DNA from: a virus
Reading direction: 5' to 3' (one strand)
IMG/VR virus record: IMGVR_UViG_3300028030_000002
Location: 1-43,217 of that record
DNA: 43,217 bases
This document shows, one piece after another, positions 17,998-26,059 of the stretch. A program made the translations under genes and the position numbers. The notes beneath the pieces were generated by a model that did not search any database, was not told the origin of the DNA, and saw nothing but the letters and a program-made list of their open reading frames with translations. Position 1 is the stretch's first letter, and every line of letters begins with the position of its first letter.

Positions 17998-18534
17998 TCA
18001 TTTTAACTCTTCTTGGTTTTCATAAACTGTCAAAGGGACTTTGTTTTGTCCATAATTACCGGTTTTTGTATCATAGTACACGTAATCCATTATTACTAAA
18101 AGATTACCTTTTGTAGGTGAAGTTGCACCACCTTGCCATTTAATAGCTATTTCTACGCCATCATCACCAGACCAAAGAGTCCCATTTTCACCCGTATAAG
18201 CTGAACCATCTGGATTATCTAATCCAGTAACTGGCATAGGAATAACTATGTTAGCTATAGGTTTAGTTAAGACAATACCAGTTGCAAAAGGTACAACCTC
18301 ACCACTATCAGCTACAAACCCTAAATCAAAAGCTGGAGCTGTGCCATCAAATTTCTCATTTACTAAAACTGTAATAGACTTTAACAGGCTTTTATCTGGT
18401 AAAGCTCCTATTTCAATAATGTCACCTTTAACTAGCCCATCTGTAAAAGATGAAGCATTTAAAGTCTTAACGGTAGCCGCGGAAGCTACTTCTTGGTCAT
18501 TACAATGTAATGAACCTTGCTTGTATGTTGCCAT
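17998..18534 (-). CDS. Capsid decoration-like protein B
   Basis: A 178-residue, beta-rich protein following the major capsid and the related 149-residue protein. Both share a strand order and the C-terminal signature KGxLxxxxDYxxxDxKxGxY (here KGNLLVIMDYVYYDTKTGNY), so they are probably duplicates. Position between capsid and adaptor genes suggests a head decoration or head-fibre protein. No known family is certain. Confidence 0.55.
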   Translation of the reverse strand: MATYKQGSLHCNDQEVASAATVKTLNASSFTDGLVKGDIIEIGALPDKSLLKSITVLVNEKFDGTAPAFDLGFVADSGEVVPFATGIVLTKPIANIVIPMPVTGLDNPDGSAYTGENGTLWSGDDGVEIAIKWQGGATSPTKGNLLVIMDYVYYDTKTGNYGQNKVPLTVYENQEELK

Positions 18535-18543
18535 TATAGCCTC

Positions 18544-18993
18544 CTAGTTTATTGGAGCAGTATATTTTCCGCTCTTATCATCTAAAGACGTATAATCAGC
18601 CACTAATTGTAAAACACCTTTACTTGATGTATCGCTAAATGTGACTGAAAAACCATCAACAGATGTGAATAAAGCATCTTCAATAGCTGAAACTGTATTA
18701 CCTGCTGTATCTAACGCAGCATTAGTAAGCAGAACTTCTCCATCTACAATAGTTTTAACTGTAGCTGTTATACCTGCATCAAAAGGCTCTCTAACAACTA
18801 AGCTAAACTTATCTACGATAGAAAAAGCTGGAATACTGTAAGCCTCATAAGTATCTGAAGCTGTAATAAACTGCGGTCCAGTTCCTAAACGAAAATCTCC
18901 ATCGGAGAGTTTCGCAGGAATAGAAACGACAGCAGCTTCAGTTACACGTGTTTGGTTATTTAGAAATAAATCTGTAACTTGTACTTTTGCCAT
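18544..18993 (-). CDS. Capsid decoration-like protein A
   Basis: A 149-residue, beta-rich protein right after the major capsid gene. The segment FSLVVREPFDAGITATVK aligns with SITVLVNEKFDGTAPAFD of protein B, and its end KGVLQLVADYTSLDDKSGKY with the end of protein B. A decoration or minor capsid role is inferred from the location. Confidence 0.55.
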   Translation of the reverse strand: MAKVQVTDLFLNNQTRVTEAAVVSIPAKLSDGDFRLGTGPQFITASDTYEAYSIPAFSIVDKFSLVVREPFDAGITATVKTIVDGEVLLTNAALDTAGNTVSAIEDALFTSVDGFSVTFSDTSSKGVLQLVADYTSLDDKSGKYTAPIN

Positions 18994-19003
18994 AATTTTA
19001 TCC

Positions 19004-20161
19004 TTACGCTACTGTTTTGAAGTACGTGTCTACAACAACTACACCATAATCATAACCAGCTACTTTTGCATCTTCATAATCATCTGTCTCAGCTAACAAA
19101 ATTGTTTTCTGTACATTCATATATGTAATCAATGCTGACTCAGACTTAATTCCGAAGTCATTAGATGGTTGCCATCTGTAATCTGGCATTTTACCCATAC
19201 CAATTTGTAATGCACCACGACCTAGAATAACTGAACGTGAAGCTATAACTGCACCAGAAGCTCCAAAGCCTTTTTCACCCTCAAATAAACCGTTACTGTC
19301 AACTTTACGTAGTCCACTTACTTCAACTTCAGTTTTACCGATTACTTTAGAGCTAGACACACCAAAGAAGTTTTGTGCTTCAACTACAATAAGACTACCT
19401 AGTTCACCAATAACGCCTTTAATAAGACGATTATCAACACCTCTGTAATCTGCATTAGCCATTACGCCAATAAAGTCATTTGACTTACGTACATCACGAG
19501 CGACTCGAGAGTCCACAATCCATAGCCATTTTCTTTGACCGTTAGCTAGCTTGAACGGCTCCATAGGTCTACGTTTGTCACCAACTGTAAAACCATCACC
19601 TGACTTAATTACGTCTTCAACATCCAGCATAAAGTCATAACCAGCTACATCTGTAGCAGTCAAGTCACCAATAGTAGCTTTACCATTTGGACGTAGGATA
19701 TGTGTAGGTCCATTCGCAGATAGGAAGCCTTGAGCCGCGTCAAACAAAAATTGGTCCTTTGAACGTACAAATAAATCAGCTAGTTTAGCTCTTGAGTCTT
19801 CGTGAGTAGTTAAATCTAAGCTATCAATATTAATAGCATCAAACTCATCACCATTATCAACTGACCAACGTAGTCTACGAACACGTAACTTGTCAGAAAA
19901 CTTTTTCTTTTGCTCAGAGTTACCAAAAGCTACCTCTTTATCTACGTGAGCTTTACTTGTTAAGTTCCCATCATAATCGAAAACTACCTCGTGACCTTGT
20001 CCTTTAGATAAGTCGTTCTCTTGATAAACAATCGCATCTTGCCCACCAGTTAATCCTTCCCAGAATGATGTAGCTCTAGCTTGCACTAAACCTTTAACCA
20101 TCCAACCTTTTCTTACTAAATCTGAGCCGTATTTAACAACTCCAGTAGCTGTATTAGCCAT
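19004..20161 (-). CDS. Major capsid protein, N4-gp56-like
   Basis: A 385-residue protein with the features of the N4 gp56 (DUF4043) capsid family, an HK97-type fold. It begins with a helical arm (GVVKYGSDLVRKGWMVKG), then SFWEGLTGGQDAIVYQENDL and KGQGHEVVFDYDG, the segment typical of this family. The P-domain-like middle contains DFMLDVEDVIKSG and KRRPMEPFKL, and the end has QPSNDFGIKSESALITYMN and VVVVDTYFKT. No protease cleavage site is obvious. It follows the scaffold gene, as expected. Confidence 0.85.
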   Translation of the reverse strand: MANTATGVVKYGSDLVRKGWMVKGLVQARATSFWEGLTGGQDAIVYQENDLSKGQGHEVVFDYDGNLTSKAHVDKEVAFGNSEQKKKFSDKLRVRRLRWSVDNGDEFDAINIDSLDLTTHEDSRAKLADLFVRSKDQFLFDAAQGFLSANGPTHILRPNGKATIGDLTATDVAGYDFMLDVEDVIKSGDGFTVGDKRRPMEPFKLANGQRKWLWIVDSRVARDVRKSNDFIGVMANADYRGVDNRLIKGVIGELGSLIVVEAQNFFGVSSSKVIGKTEVEVSGLRKVDSNGLFEGEKGFGASGAVIASRSVILGRGALQIGMGKMPDYRWQPSNDFGIKSESALITYMNVQKTILLAETDDYEDAKVAGYDYGVVVVDTYFKTVA

Positions 20162-20180
20162 TTGTTTCTCCTAGTTAATT

Positions 20181-20978
20181 TTAAAACTTCACGTTAGCAT
20201 AGTCGTCCACTATACTATCATATCTGTTCTCTTTAGATGGTGTAGTACCACCAGTAGCCGTAGATAAATCAGTTACATTAGTCACGTCTTCTTTTTTACC
20301 TAGTGTTTTCGGAGTATCTAAATAATCAGCTACGTTGTTCAAAAATTCCTCGAAGCTAACTTCATTAGCCTCTAATTGTTTGAAAAACTTTGCAGGTACT
20401 TCGTTTTCGATAACATCTTGAGTAATCGGTACTTCACGCTTTGCATTAAAGTCTTTTACGTATCGCTCTCTTCTCTCTATCTCTAACTCTGCCTCTGTCT
20501 TCTTACGTACATCTTGAAGCTCAGAGTTAAACTGATTTTTAGCCTCTCTTTCATACTCTGTTCTTTTTTCAAAGTAAGCTTCAGGGTCAGATGCTTTAAG
20601 TTCATCTAGCTCTAACTTCTGCTCAGGAGTAAATGCTGATAATTCAGCTAATTTAGCTCTTAAAGTATCACGTTCAGCTTCTATGACTTTTCTTTCCTGA
20701 GCTGTCTTTGTAAAAGCAGATTGCGTATCTCTAAACTTTTTCTCGTTAGCGATAGCTACCTTTGCCCACGGAGGTGTGTCCGCAGGGTATTCAAATTTTC
20801 CATCCTCAGTTACTTTAGTCGCTTTTAAAAGACGACCTAGTTCACTTTGAAGGTCCGCTGACTCTTTAGGTTTCTCTACTGCTACTTGTTCTAAGCTAGC
20901 TACATCATAACCTAAATAATCTTGGGCTGTTTCAGGTTTCTTTGTTGCGGTATCTGTTCCAGTATTACCGTTTTCCAT
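20181..20978 (-). CDS. Scaffolding protein
   Basis: A 265-residue, acidic, almost entirely helical protein with a long coiled coil around residues 80-180 and an unstructured N-terminus. It is the first gene of the virion operon, directly upstream of the major capsid gene, the normal place for a podovirus scaffold. AGGA lies before its ATG. It should guide procapsid assembly and leave before or during packaging. Confidence 0.8.
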   Translation of the reverse strand: MENGNTGTDTATKKPETAQDYLGYDVASLEQVAVEKPKESADLQSELGRLLKATKVTEDGKFEYPADTPPWAKVAIANEKKFRDTQSAFTKTAQERKVIEAERDTLRAKLAELSAFTPEQKLELDELKASDPEAYFEKRTEYEREAKNQFNSELQDVRKKTEAELEIERRERYVKDFNAKREVPITQDVIENEVPAKFFKQLEANEVSFEEFLNNVADYLDTPKTLGKKEDVTNVTDLSTATGGTTPSKENRYDSIVDDYANVKF

Positions 20979-21011
20979 TGTCTATCCTTTGTTAAATTTT
21001 ACTCTGATTAT

Positions 21012-21040
21012 ATTTTAGCTGATTTCTTGCAATTTGTCAA
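21012..21040 (-). promoter_or_regulatory. Sigma70-type promoter of the virion operon
   Basis: On the minus strand TTGACA (21040-21035), 17 bases, then TAAAAT (21017-21012) lie 34 bases upstream of the scaffold ATG. The -35 box is perfect and is followed by AATTG, the same as at the lysis promoter (24777-24749). Confidence 0.8.
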
Positions 21041-21118
21041 GGATTATGCTATCATATCACTACAAATATTCACTTTTAGCATACTATATATATAGGAGCT
21101 AAAAACTAAGGACAAATT

Positions 21119-21637
21119 ATGGCAAAAATGACACAGATGACACGAGAAATGCGAGCTAGAATAACTGTAGAGCTAGAAAACGGTGTTCCTACAAAGGACA
21201 TCGCAGAAGAATATGGTGTAAGTAGGTCTTCTGTACACAGAATTTACGGAACTTTGCAGAGAGAAAAATCTAGGGCAGCTATTGTTGATTTATCTAGGGT
21301 TAATAACCCTGAAAAACGACTAACACAGGCTATCGAAGATATGAAAGTCATAGCTCCTAAAAGCTCAATTCGACAACTAGACAAAATTATTGATACAGCT
21401 AAATCTTTAGAACATTTAGAAGCTGGCTATCACGAAGCATTTGAGAATATTCTTTCTACAGCTAATGAAATGTTAACTAAACCTGACCTATCTATTATTG
21501 ACTGGCAAATTATAACTAATACACTAGCTAATGCTTTTAAATGTATCTTTAACACTTCTGGGACAACTATCAATCTAAACCAGAGTGGTCAAGGTGAGAG
21601 CAAACTTACAATGTTTCAAGCTAGAATGAGAAACTAA
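21119..21637 (+). CDS. terS: Terminase small subunit
   Basis: A 172-residue protein. A helix-turn-helix is visible around residues 20-45 (GVPTKDIAEEYGVSRSSVHR), the DNA-recognition part; a helical oligomerisation region follows. It overlaps the large subunit start (TAATG). It is read from the plus strand, unlike the genes on both sides. AAGGA lies upstream of the ATG. It should recognise the packaging site and load the large subunit. Confidence 0.85.
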   Translation: MAKMTQMTREMRARITVELENGVPTKDIAEEYGVSRSSVHRIYGTLQREKSRAAIVDLSRVNNPEKRLTQAIEDMKVIAPKSSIRQLDKIIDTAKSLEHLEAGYHEAFENILSTANEMLTKPDLSIIDWQIITNTLANAFKCIFNTSGTTINLNQSGQGESKLTMFQARMRN

Positions 21638-23424
21638 TGAGTAAGCTAAAGCAAGGTAAAGCTAGAATAGCTGAAAGTATCAAACACGAGATGGACCGAG
21701 AAAAGGTAAGCTACGAAGATGAGGTTATACCTGATGTAGTCATTCCTTGTAAAGGTAGTCTAGCTAAGACTGACCACTCTAACTGGTACTTAGGCATAAC
21801 AAGAGAGCAGTTCAAAGAGATTTACGCAGGTACTTCAGTAGTAAATGACATATCTATATTTGACAGCTATCCTAACTCAGATGAAGAAACGGTAGAAAAA
21901 TATCTTCCATCTAAATTATGGAGGCTGAATAACCTTTACTTTATTATTAATAAAGATGGTTACAAGACTCAGTTTCTTATGAACTACGCACAGCATAAAG
22001 TTTACGCGGCTAGTTTACACCATCCACGTATTATAATTCTAAAGTCTAGGCAACAAGGTATATCTACTTTCTGGTTATTGTCCTATGAAGATGATGCTAT
22101 TTTCAATCTTGACTATAATATAGGTATGATGGCTCAAGGACTTGAAGAAGCTGGTACTCTATTGACTAGAAGTAAATTAGCTTGGGACAATTTTCCAGAA
22201 GCTATTAAGAAAACCTTTGACATTCAACTTGTATCAGATAATACAAAACAGATGGGTTTCAATAACGGTTCAACTATCTTTATTCGTACATCGTTTCGTT
22301 CAGCTACACTACAGAGACTTCACGTATCTGAGCTAGGTAAAATAGCTAATAAAGACCCTAAGAAAGCTAGAGAGCTAAAGACTGGTACTCTGCAAGCTAT
22401 TGCTTCAGGTCATACAGTTGTTATTGAGTCTACTGCTGAAGGTAGCGATAATATGTTTTCTACAATGTGGGACGAAGCAGTAAACTTTACTGGAGAGAAT
22501 AGACCACCTAAAGCTTTCTATCCAGTCTTCTTATCTTGGACTGGAGACCCTGACTGTAACTTAGAGCTTGACCAATATATCGATAAAGATGCAGAGGACT
22601 ATTTTCGTAAGATAGAGCAAGAGCTTGGTATCAAACTAACGAGAAGTCAAAAGAACTTCTGGGTACAACAAAAAGCTGAGCTTGGTGAAGACATTGGACA
22701 AGAGTATCCAGCTACTCCTGAAGAAGCTTTCGCAGCTGTACGTGATGGTGCTTACTATGCTAGACAGTTTAGAAAAGAAGTGCTAGAACAAGGACGTATG
22801 GTCCCCGATTTATATGACTCTTCTTTACCTGTCTATGCTTCAATGGACTTAGGTATGGATGATGCTACAGTAGTTATCTTCTTTCAAGTTCTGGGTAAAG
22901 AGTGGAGAATTATAGATGAGTACCATAATAGTGGTGAACATTTAGGTCACTATGTTAATGTGATTACCTCTAAACCATATAGAGTTACAAGAGTGTTCTT
23001 ACCTCACGACTCACGAGCTAAGTCTTTACAAACTAGAATGTCAATTCTTGGACTAGTTAGAAAAATGGGTCTATCTGCTGTAGCTTTACGTAGGACAGCT
23101 GTTTCAGATGGTATAGAGAATGTTAGAAAACTAATACCTAACTTATGGATTGATGATAAGCTAACTTATATACGTGATACATTTTTATCTTATACAAAAT
23201 CTTGGGATGATAATCTAGGTAAGTGGAAGGATAAGCCTCTGCATAATAAGTGGTCTGACCCTGCTGATGCTATTCGTTATATGGCTGTAAGTGGTGTAGG
23301 TGATTTATCTTCTAGCTTTGATGATGAGATGCGTAAAGCTACATCTGAATGCGGCGATGATGATTTTCCTGATGCTGATGAAAATACTTATGCTAATGTT
23401 ATTGTGGATGGTTTAGCTCTTTAA
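21637..23424 (+). CDS. terL: Terminase large subunit
   Basis: A 595-residue packaging motor. The ATPase N-terminus has a Walker A variant SRQQGIST at about 138-144, a SE pair in HVSELGKI (229-236) as expected after Walker B, and the coupling segment VVIESTAEG (261-269). The nuclease domain has MDLGMDD with D404, HDSRAKS near 458, and KWSDPADAIRY with D541 and D544, the three acidic groups of the RNase H-like fold. The variant Walker A with RQQ/RQ is usual for this class. The gene is convergent with the lysozyme gene, with one base between stops. Confidence 0.95.
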   Translation: MSKLKQGKARIAESIKHEMDREKVSYEDEVIPDVVIPCKGSLAKTDHSNWYLGITREQFKEIYAGTSVVNDISIFDSYPNSDEETVEKYLPSKLWRLNNLYFIINKDGYKTQFLMNYAQHKVYAASLHHPRIIILKSRQQGISTFWLLSYEDDAIFNLDYNIGMMAQGLEEAGTLLTRSKLAWDNFPEAIKKTFDIQLVSDNTKQMGFNNGSTIFIRTSFRSATLQRLHVSELGKIANKDPKKARELKTGTLQAIASGHTVVIESTAEGSDNMFSTMWDEAVNFTGENRPPKAFYPVFLSWTGDPDCNLELDQYIDKDAEDYFRKIEQELGIKLTRSQKNFWVQQKAELGEDIGQEYPATPEEAFAAVRDGAYYARQFRKEVLEQGRMVPDLYDSSLPVYASMDLGMDDATVVIFFQVLGKEWRIIDEYHNSGEHLGHYVNVITSKPYRVTRVFLPHDSRAKSLQTRMSILGLVRKMGLSAVALRRTAVSDGIENVRKLIPNLWIDDKLTYIRDTFLSYTKSWDDNLGKWKDKPLHNKWSDPADAIRYMAVSGVGDLSSSFDDEMRKATSECGDDDFPDADENTYANVIVDGLAL

Positions 23425-23433
23425 GCTAAACCA
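23409..23433. terminator. Bidirectional hairpin between terminase and lysis genes
   Basis: TGGTTTAGCT (23409-23418) and AGCTAAACCA (23424-23433) form a perfect 10-bp stem around a 5-base loop. It contains the terL stop (TAA at 23422-23424) and the lysozyme stop (minus TAG at 23428-23426). No long T run follows either arm, so termination may be partial. Confidence 0.7.
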
Positions 23434-23830
23434 CACTCTCTAGGATGCTACAATTTTCTTTGCATCTGCTTCCGACCTGCTTACACCATTTACTATCTCT
23501 AGCTTCTACTGAGGCTAATTTATAGTCACCAGCTTTAACTGCTTTGATCATCTTCTTAAACCCTACGAACCTATGATACCCCATATTGAACATCATATCT
23601 GTCATAACCATTTTAACCTCATCTGGATACGTGTCAAACTTAGGAAAAACATCTACAAGCTCATCCTCTGCTGTATTTATATCCTCAGCTAATATAAACT
23701 CTGCCGTTGCATTACTTATACCATTGTCGTCTAAATTATGTCCAACACCTATTGTAAGCTTACCTACTGTATCTTTGTATGGATACAGCTTCTTATCCTC
23801 GTGTTTTATAATCAGCTCTCTTGTTGTCAT
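23426..23830 (-). CDS. Endolysin, T4-type lysozyme (GH24)
   Basis: A 134-residue muramidase that should cut peptidoglycan glycan strands. The catalytic triad has exactly the spacing of T4 lysozyme: E11, D20, T26 in HEDKKLYPYKDTVGKLTIGV. Helical C-terminal half with FNMGYHRFVGFKKM is also conserved. There is no signal peptide, so release needs the holin. It is somewhat shorter than T4 lysozyme (164) at the C-terminus. Two cysteines near the end may be paired. Its start overlaps the preceding gene (ATGA). Confidence 0.92.
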   Translation of the reverse strand: MTTRELIIKHEDKKLYPYKDTVGKLTIGVGHNLDDNGISNATAEFILAEDINTAEDELVDVFPKFDTYPDEVKMVMTDMMFNMGYHRFVGFKKMIKAVKAGDYKLASVEARDSKWCKQVGSRCKENCSILESVV

Positions 23831-24288
23831 CTTTTAATATCCTCCAATTCTTTGTGAAGTACAGCTACATCTGTCTTTAATGTGCTAATCTTCTCTACAT
23901 TTTGTCTCTGTTCTGAAATACAAAACTTCATATCTTTATATATGTAACCAAAAACAATCGTAATAACTGTCATACCTATACCTAAGAACTTGTATGCTCT
24001 AGCTAGTCCTTTCTTTTCTAGGTTAGTAAATTCATCTGAGAGCTTATCAAACTTATGACTTGTAGACGAAGCTACACTATCGTTTACGTCACGTATCATC
24101 TGAGCTAGACTTTGCATATCTTTCTCGAGTCTGTCTGTTCTGCTATTTAATAGAGCTATAGAATTAACCAGCTCATTTATTCCAGTCATGACATTTGAAA
24201 TTGTTGTAATTTTCTCGTTTAGGTTAGATACAGTAGCTTCAAGTTTTATAGTCAAAATCTCTAGCTTCTCAATTCTATTTTCCTGCAT
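23827..24288 (-). CDS. Coiled-coil membrane protein of the lysis cassette
   Basis: A 153-residue protein: a long N-terminal coiled coil (about 1-95), one membrane segment AYKFLGIGMTVITIVFGYIY, and a short C-terminal helix. It sits between holin and lysozyme, overlapping both. It may be a second holin or antiholin, or an Rz-like inner-membrane spanin in reverse order; a typical spanin has its membrane segment at the N-terminus, so that reading is weaker. A link to the lipoprotein at 633 is possible. Confidence 0.65.
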   Translation of the reverse strand: MQENRIEKLEILTIKLEATVSNLNEKITTISNVMTGINELVNSIALLNSRTDRLEKDMQSLAQMIRDVNDSVASSTSHKFDKLSDEFTNLEKKGLARAYKFLGIGMTVITIVFGYIYKDMKFCISEQRQNVEKISTLKTDVAVLHKELEDIKR

Positions 24289-24718
24289 TTGTAGCTCTCT
24301 CTTTTACAATTTTTTCAACTGAACGTCCTATAACATAACCGCCTAGACCTAGTTTTAACAGTTGCCACATATCTGGTGGAATAGCTAATGGTGTAGCAGT
24401 CCCACCAAACAAAGTAATATATGGGAATAGAATATAGTTATTAGCTATAATAAACACAAATACTAACATTGTTAATGGTCTCCAGTTCTTTGTCAGCCAG
24501 CTATCACTATTTGTTTCAGCTTGTATGATGTTGCTTTGTTCAGTTATTACTGCTTGTGAATAATCGTTCATCTGTTTACTCATAGCTAACTTATAAGCTT
24601 GTATTCCTTCTTCTAACTTTGCTTTTTGTTCTGGTGTCAAGTCTGGTGGAAAGTACGACTTAAGTACGTTCACTCCACTGTCTACCACTTTTCCAATTAA
24701 GCTATCTATAATTGGCAT
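24275..24718 (-). CDS. Holin, 3-TM superfamily
   Basis: A 147-residue protein typical of the 3-TM holin group (PF11351 type). An amphipathic N-terminus (MPIIDSLIGKVVDSG) and a helical linker precede the conserved segment SWLTKNWRPLTMLVFVFIIA, then ILFPYITLFG and IPPDMWQLLKLGLGGYVIGR. It forms pores in the inner membrane to let the lysozyme out. It is first in the lysis cassette, with its own promoter just upstream and AAGGAG before the ATG. Confidence 0.88.
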   Translation of the reverse strand: MPIIDSLIGKVVDSGVNVLKSYFPPDLTPEQKAKLEEGIQAYKLAMSKQMNDYSQAVITEQSNIIQAETNSDSWLTKNWRPLTMLVFVFIIANNYILFPYITLFGGTATPLAIPPDMWQLLKLGLGGYVIGRSVEKIVKERATNAGK

Positions 24719-24748
24719 TATAACTCCTTATTTTATGGGATGATTAAC

Positions 24749-24777
24749 ATTGTAACATAACTATTACAATTTGTCAA
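24749..24777 (-). promoter_or_regulatory. Sigma70-type promoter of the lysis cassette
   Basis: On the minus strand TTGACA (24777-24772), 17 bases and TACAAT (24754-24749) lie about 30 bases upstream of the holin ATG. Spacing and -35 are ideal. TTGACAAATTG is shared with the virion promoter at 21040. Confidence 0.82.
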
Positions 24778-24846
24778 TGATGTAATACCGCAGAATTACT
24801 ATGCTCAAAAATATAGTGAAAAATTTTTTAGAATTTTTTTTGCTTT

Positions 24847-25064
24847 GCTACTAAGTTATTCAACTACTCTGCGTTTAGTCTATCCAATAGTCAAAATTTC
24901 GTACGTTTGACATTAGCTGCTGAGCTATTTAACTACTCTGCGTTTAGTCTATCAAGTAGTTAAAATTTCGTACGTTTGGGACATTAACTACTAAGCTATT
25001 TAACTACTTAATGTTTACTCTGTCTAGCTATTCTATAGGCTAAAAATTTCGTGCGTTTGGGACA
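24847..25064. repeat. Three tandem ~70-bp repeats
   Basis: Units start at 24847, 24916 and 24987 (spacing 69 and 71). Common core: CTACTAAGCTATTTAACTAC, then CTCTGCGTTTAGTCTATC, then AAAATTTCGTACGTTTG and GGACATTA. The first two are closest; the third is diverged in the middle. In unit 2 TTTAACTACT (24928-24937) and AGTAGTTAAA (24955-24964) form a perfect 10-bp stem with a 17-base loop. Confidence 0.9.
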
Positions 25065-25109
25065 GTCCTTCCATACGCATACTAGGTATCTGAAAAGCTA
25101 CCCTTGACC

Positions 25110-25157
25110 CTCTCGACAATTAGACAGCTAGAAAACTCTCGACAATTAGACAGCTAG
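25110..25157. repeat. Pair of identical 22-bp direct repeats
   Basis: CTCTCGACAATTAGACAGCT plus AG occurs at 25110-25131 and again at 25136-25157, with four bases between. Two helical turns and a half (26-bp period) separate them. Protein-binding sites are a reasonable guess. Confidence 0.9.
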
Positions 25158-25270
25158 CTATAACCAATGCCGCCACTATTCAACATCAGCTAACTATAAT
25201 CAACGCCTAGCAGCTACATTGGCAGCCGTCTTGTTAGCTAATCCATTCAGCTACGAAGCTACATATTAAC

Positions 25271-25440
25271 CTCAATTCTGTCAATCACAAAACTGCTTAA
25301 AATCTGCTTAACTCAATTCTGCCACGTTCGATGCACAAAACTGCTTAAAATCTGCTTAACTCAATTCTTCCACTCATAAGTTAGCTTAAAATCTGCTTAG
25401 TTCAATTTCATTACTTTTAACGCATAAAATAGCTTAAATA
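25271..25440. repeat. Four degenerate 41-48-bp repeats with CTGCTTAA
   Basis: Units begin at 25271, 25312, 25360 and 25401. Each opens with (C/T)TCAATT and ends with GCTTAAAATCTGCTTAA or a decayed form. The first two share AACTGCTTAAAATCTGCTTA exactly; units 3 and 4 are progressively diverged. The doubled GCTTAA suggests binding sites of a dimeric protein. Confidence 0.85.
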
Positions 25441-25513
25441 TAGATAAAACTTGCCTCTCTAGCATAAAATTTGTTCTTTGTCAATGTTTCAAAAAGTAAC
25501 ATTTTGCTTATAT

Positions 25514-25567
25514 GGCACGAACGGCACGTGGTCAATAGTAAGGGTAGCCTAGACTACTAAAACGCCT
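25514..25567 (+). promoter_or_regulatory. GGCACGAACGGCAC leader element, copy 1
   Basis: GGCACGAACGGCAC (25514-25527) recurs exactly at 30463-30476. Both copies continue with TC-ATAGTAA at the same distance and end with ACGCCT 48 and 47 bases from the start. The element lies upstream of the promoter of the gene at 25690 on the same strand. GCCT(25564-)…AGGC hairpins are possible here. Whether it acts as DNA or RNA is not known. Confidence 0.6.
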
Positions 25568-25632
25568 CAGAGGCTATTTAAACTGTGTTTTACAGCGGTA
25601 TTACTGATTTTGTACTTTTAGCTACCTAATAC

Positions 25633-25661
25633 TTGACTTGTAGAGCTAGATAAGCTATACT
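25633..25661 (+). promoter_or_regulatory. Sigma70-type early promoter
   Basis: TTGACT (25633-25638), 17 bases, TATACT (25656-25661), then AAGGAGCTATAAAATG at the gene at 25690. Start of transcription near 25668. This is the first promoter of the rightward early region. Confidence 0.85.
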
Positions 25662-25689
25662 TACACCATCAAAATTAAGGAGCTATAAA

Positions 25690-25926
25690 ATGCTATACAT
25701 ATTAGAGACGAAAGACAACCACACAATTAACGACTGCGAAAAGGTAGCTATGCAAGAGCTTGATAACTTGGATGAGCCGTTTATTTTTTATGCGGTGCAA
25801 GTTGAAAGTGAAGTAATAGATAAACTTGTCAGTTATAAAGATGAAATAGAGCAGTTAAACAACTCAATAGCTTATCCATATCCAAAGGTAGTGATTGAAG
25901 CGTGTAAGCTACGACTAAAACGCTAA
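25690..25926 (+). CDS. First early protein, unknown
   Basis: A 78-residue acidic protein with AAGGAG before the ATG and a near-ideal promoter 29 bases upstream, so it should be made at once after infection. Helices with charged heptad-like spacing (IDKLVSYKDEIEQL) are visible. It is the only gene in the 2-kb repeat and RNA region. Early small proteins of phages often target host factors; nothing in the sequence shows which. Confidence 0.75.
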   Translation: MLYILETKDNHTINDCEKVAMQELDNLDEPFIFYAVQVESEVIDKLVSYKDEIEQLNNSIAYPYPKVVIEACKLRLKR

Positions 25927-25994
25927 ATTTGGAGTATAATAGCCTAATTAACAACTGCAAAGCTCAATCCCTAGCGACTAAATAGAAAGGACGT

Positions 25995-26059
25995 GAGGGC
26001 AATAAAATCTTCAGTGACATATTTTATCACGTGACAAATAAAAATGTCTTCTTGCCCTC
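25995..26059 (+). ncRNA. Stem-loop I
   Basis: GAGGGCAA (25995-26002) pairs with TTGCCCTC (26052-26059). Inside, TGACAT and ATGTC can extend the structure and the palindrome TCACGTGA lies near the tip. No ORF crosses it. Confidence 0.6.

Larger units (their letters stand above)
24803..25440. other. Candidate replication origin region
   Basis: This gene-free stretch starts with an AT-only rich tract (about 24803-24842, runs of A and T) and continues with three separate direct-repeat families (24847-25064, 25110-25157, 25271-25440). It sits between divergent promoters for lysis and early genes. An AT-rich tract next to iteron-like repeats is the usual look of a replication origin. No known initiator protein site is recognised, so this is inference. 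Confidence 0.5.

Noticed and set aside
24847-25440. CRISPR array
   Set aside because: The repeats touch each other or have no equal-sized unique spacers, and no cas genes are near; Cas4-like nuclease at 37239 is a phage recombination-type enzyme.
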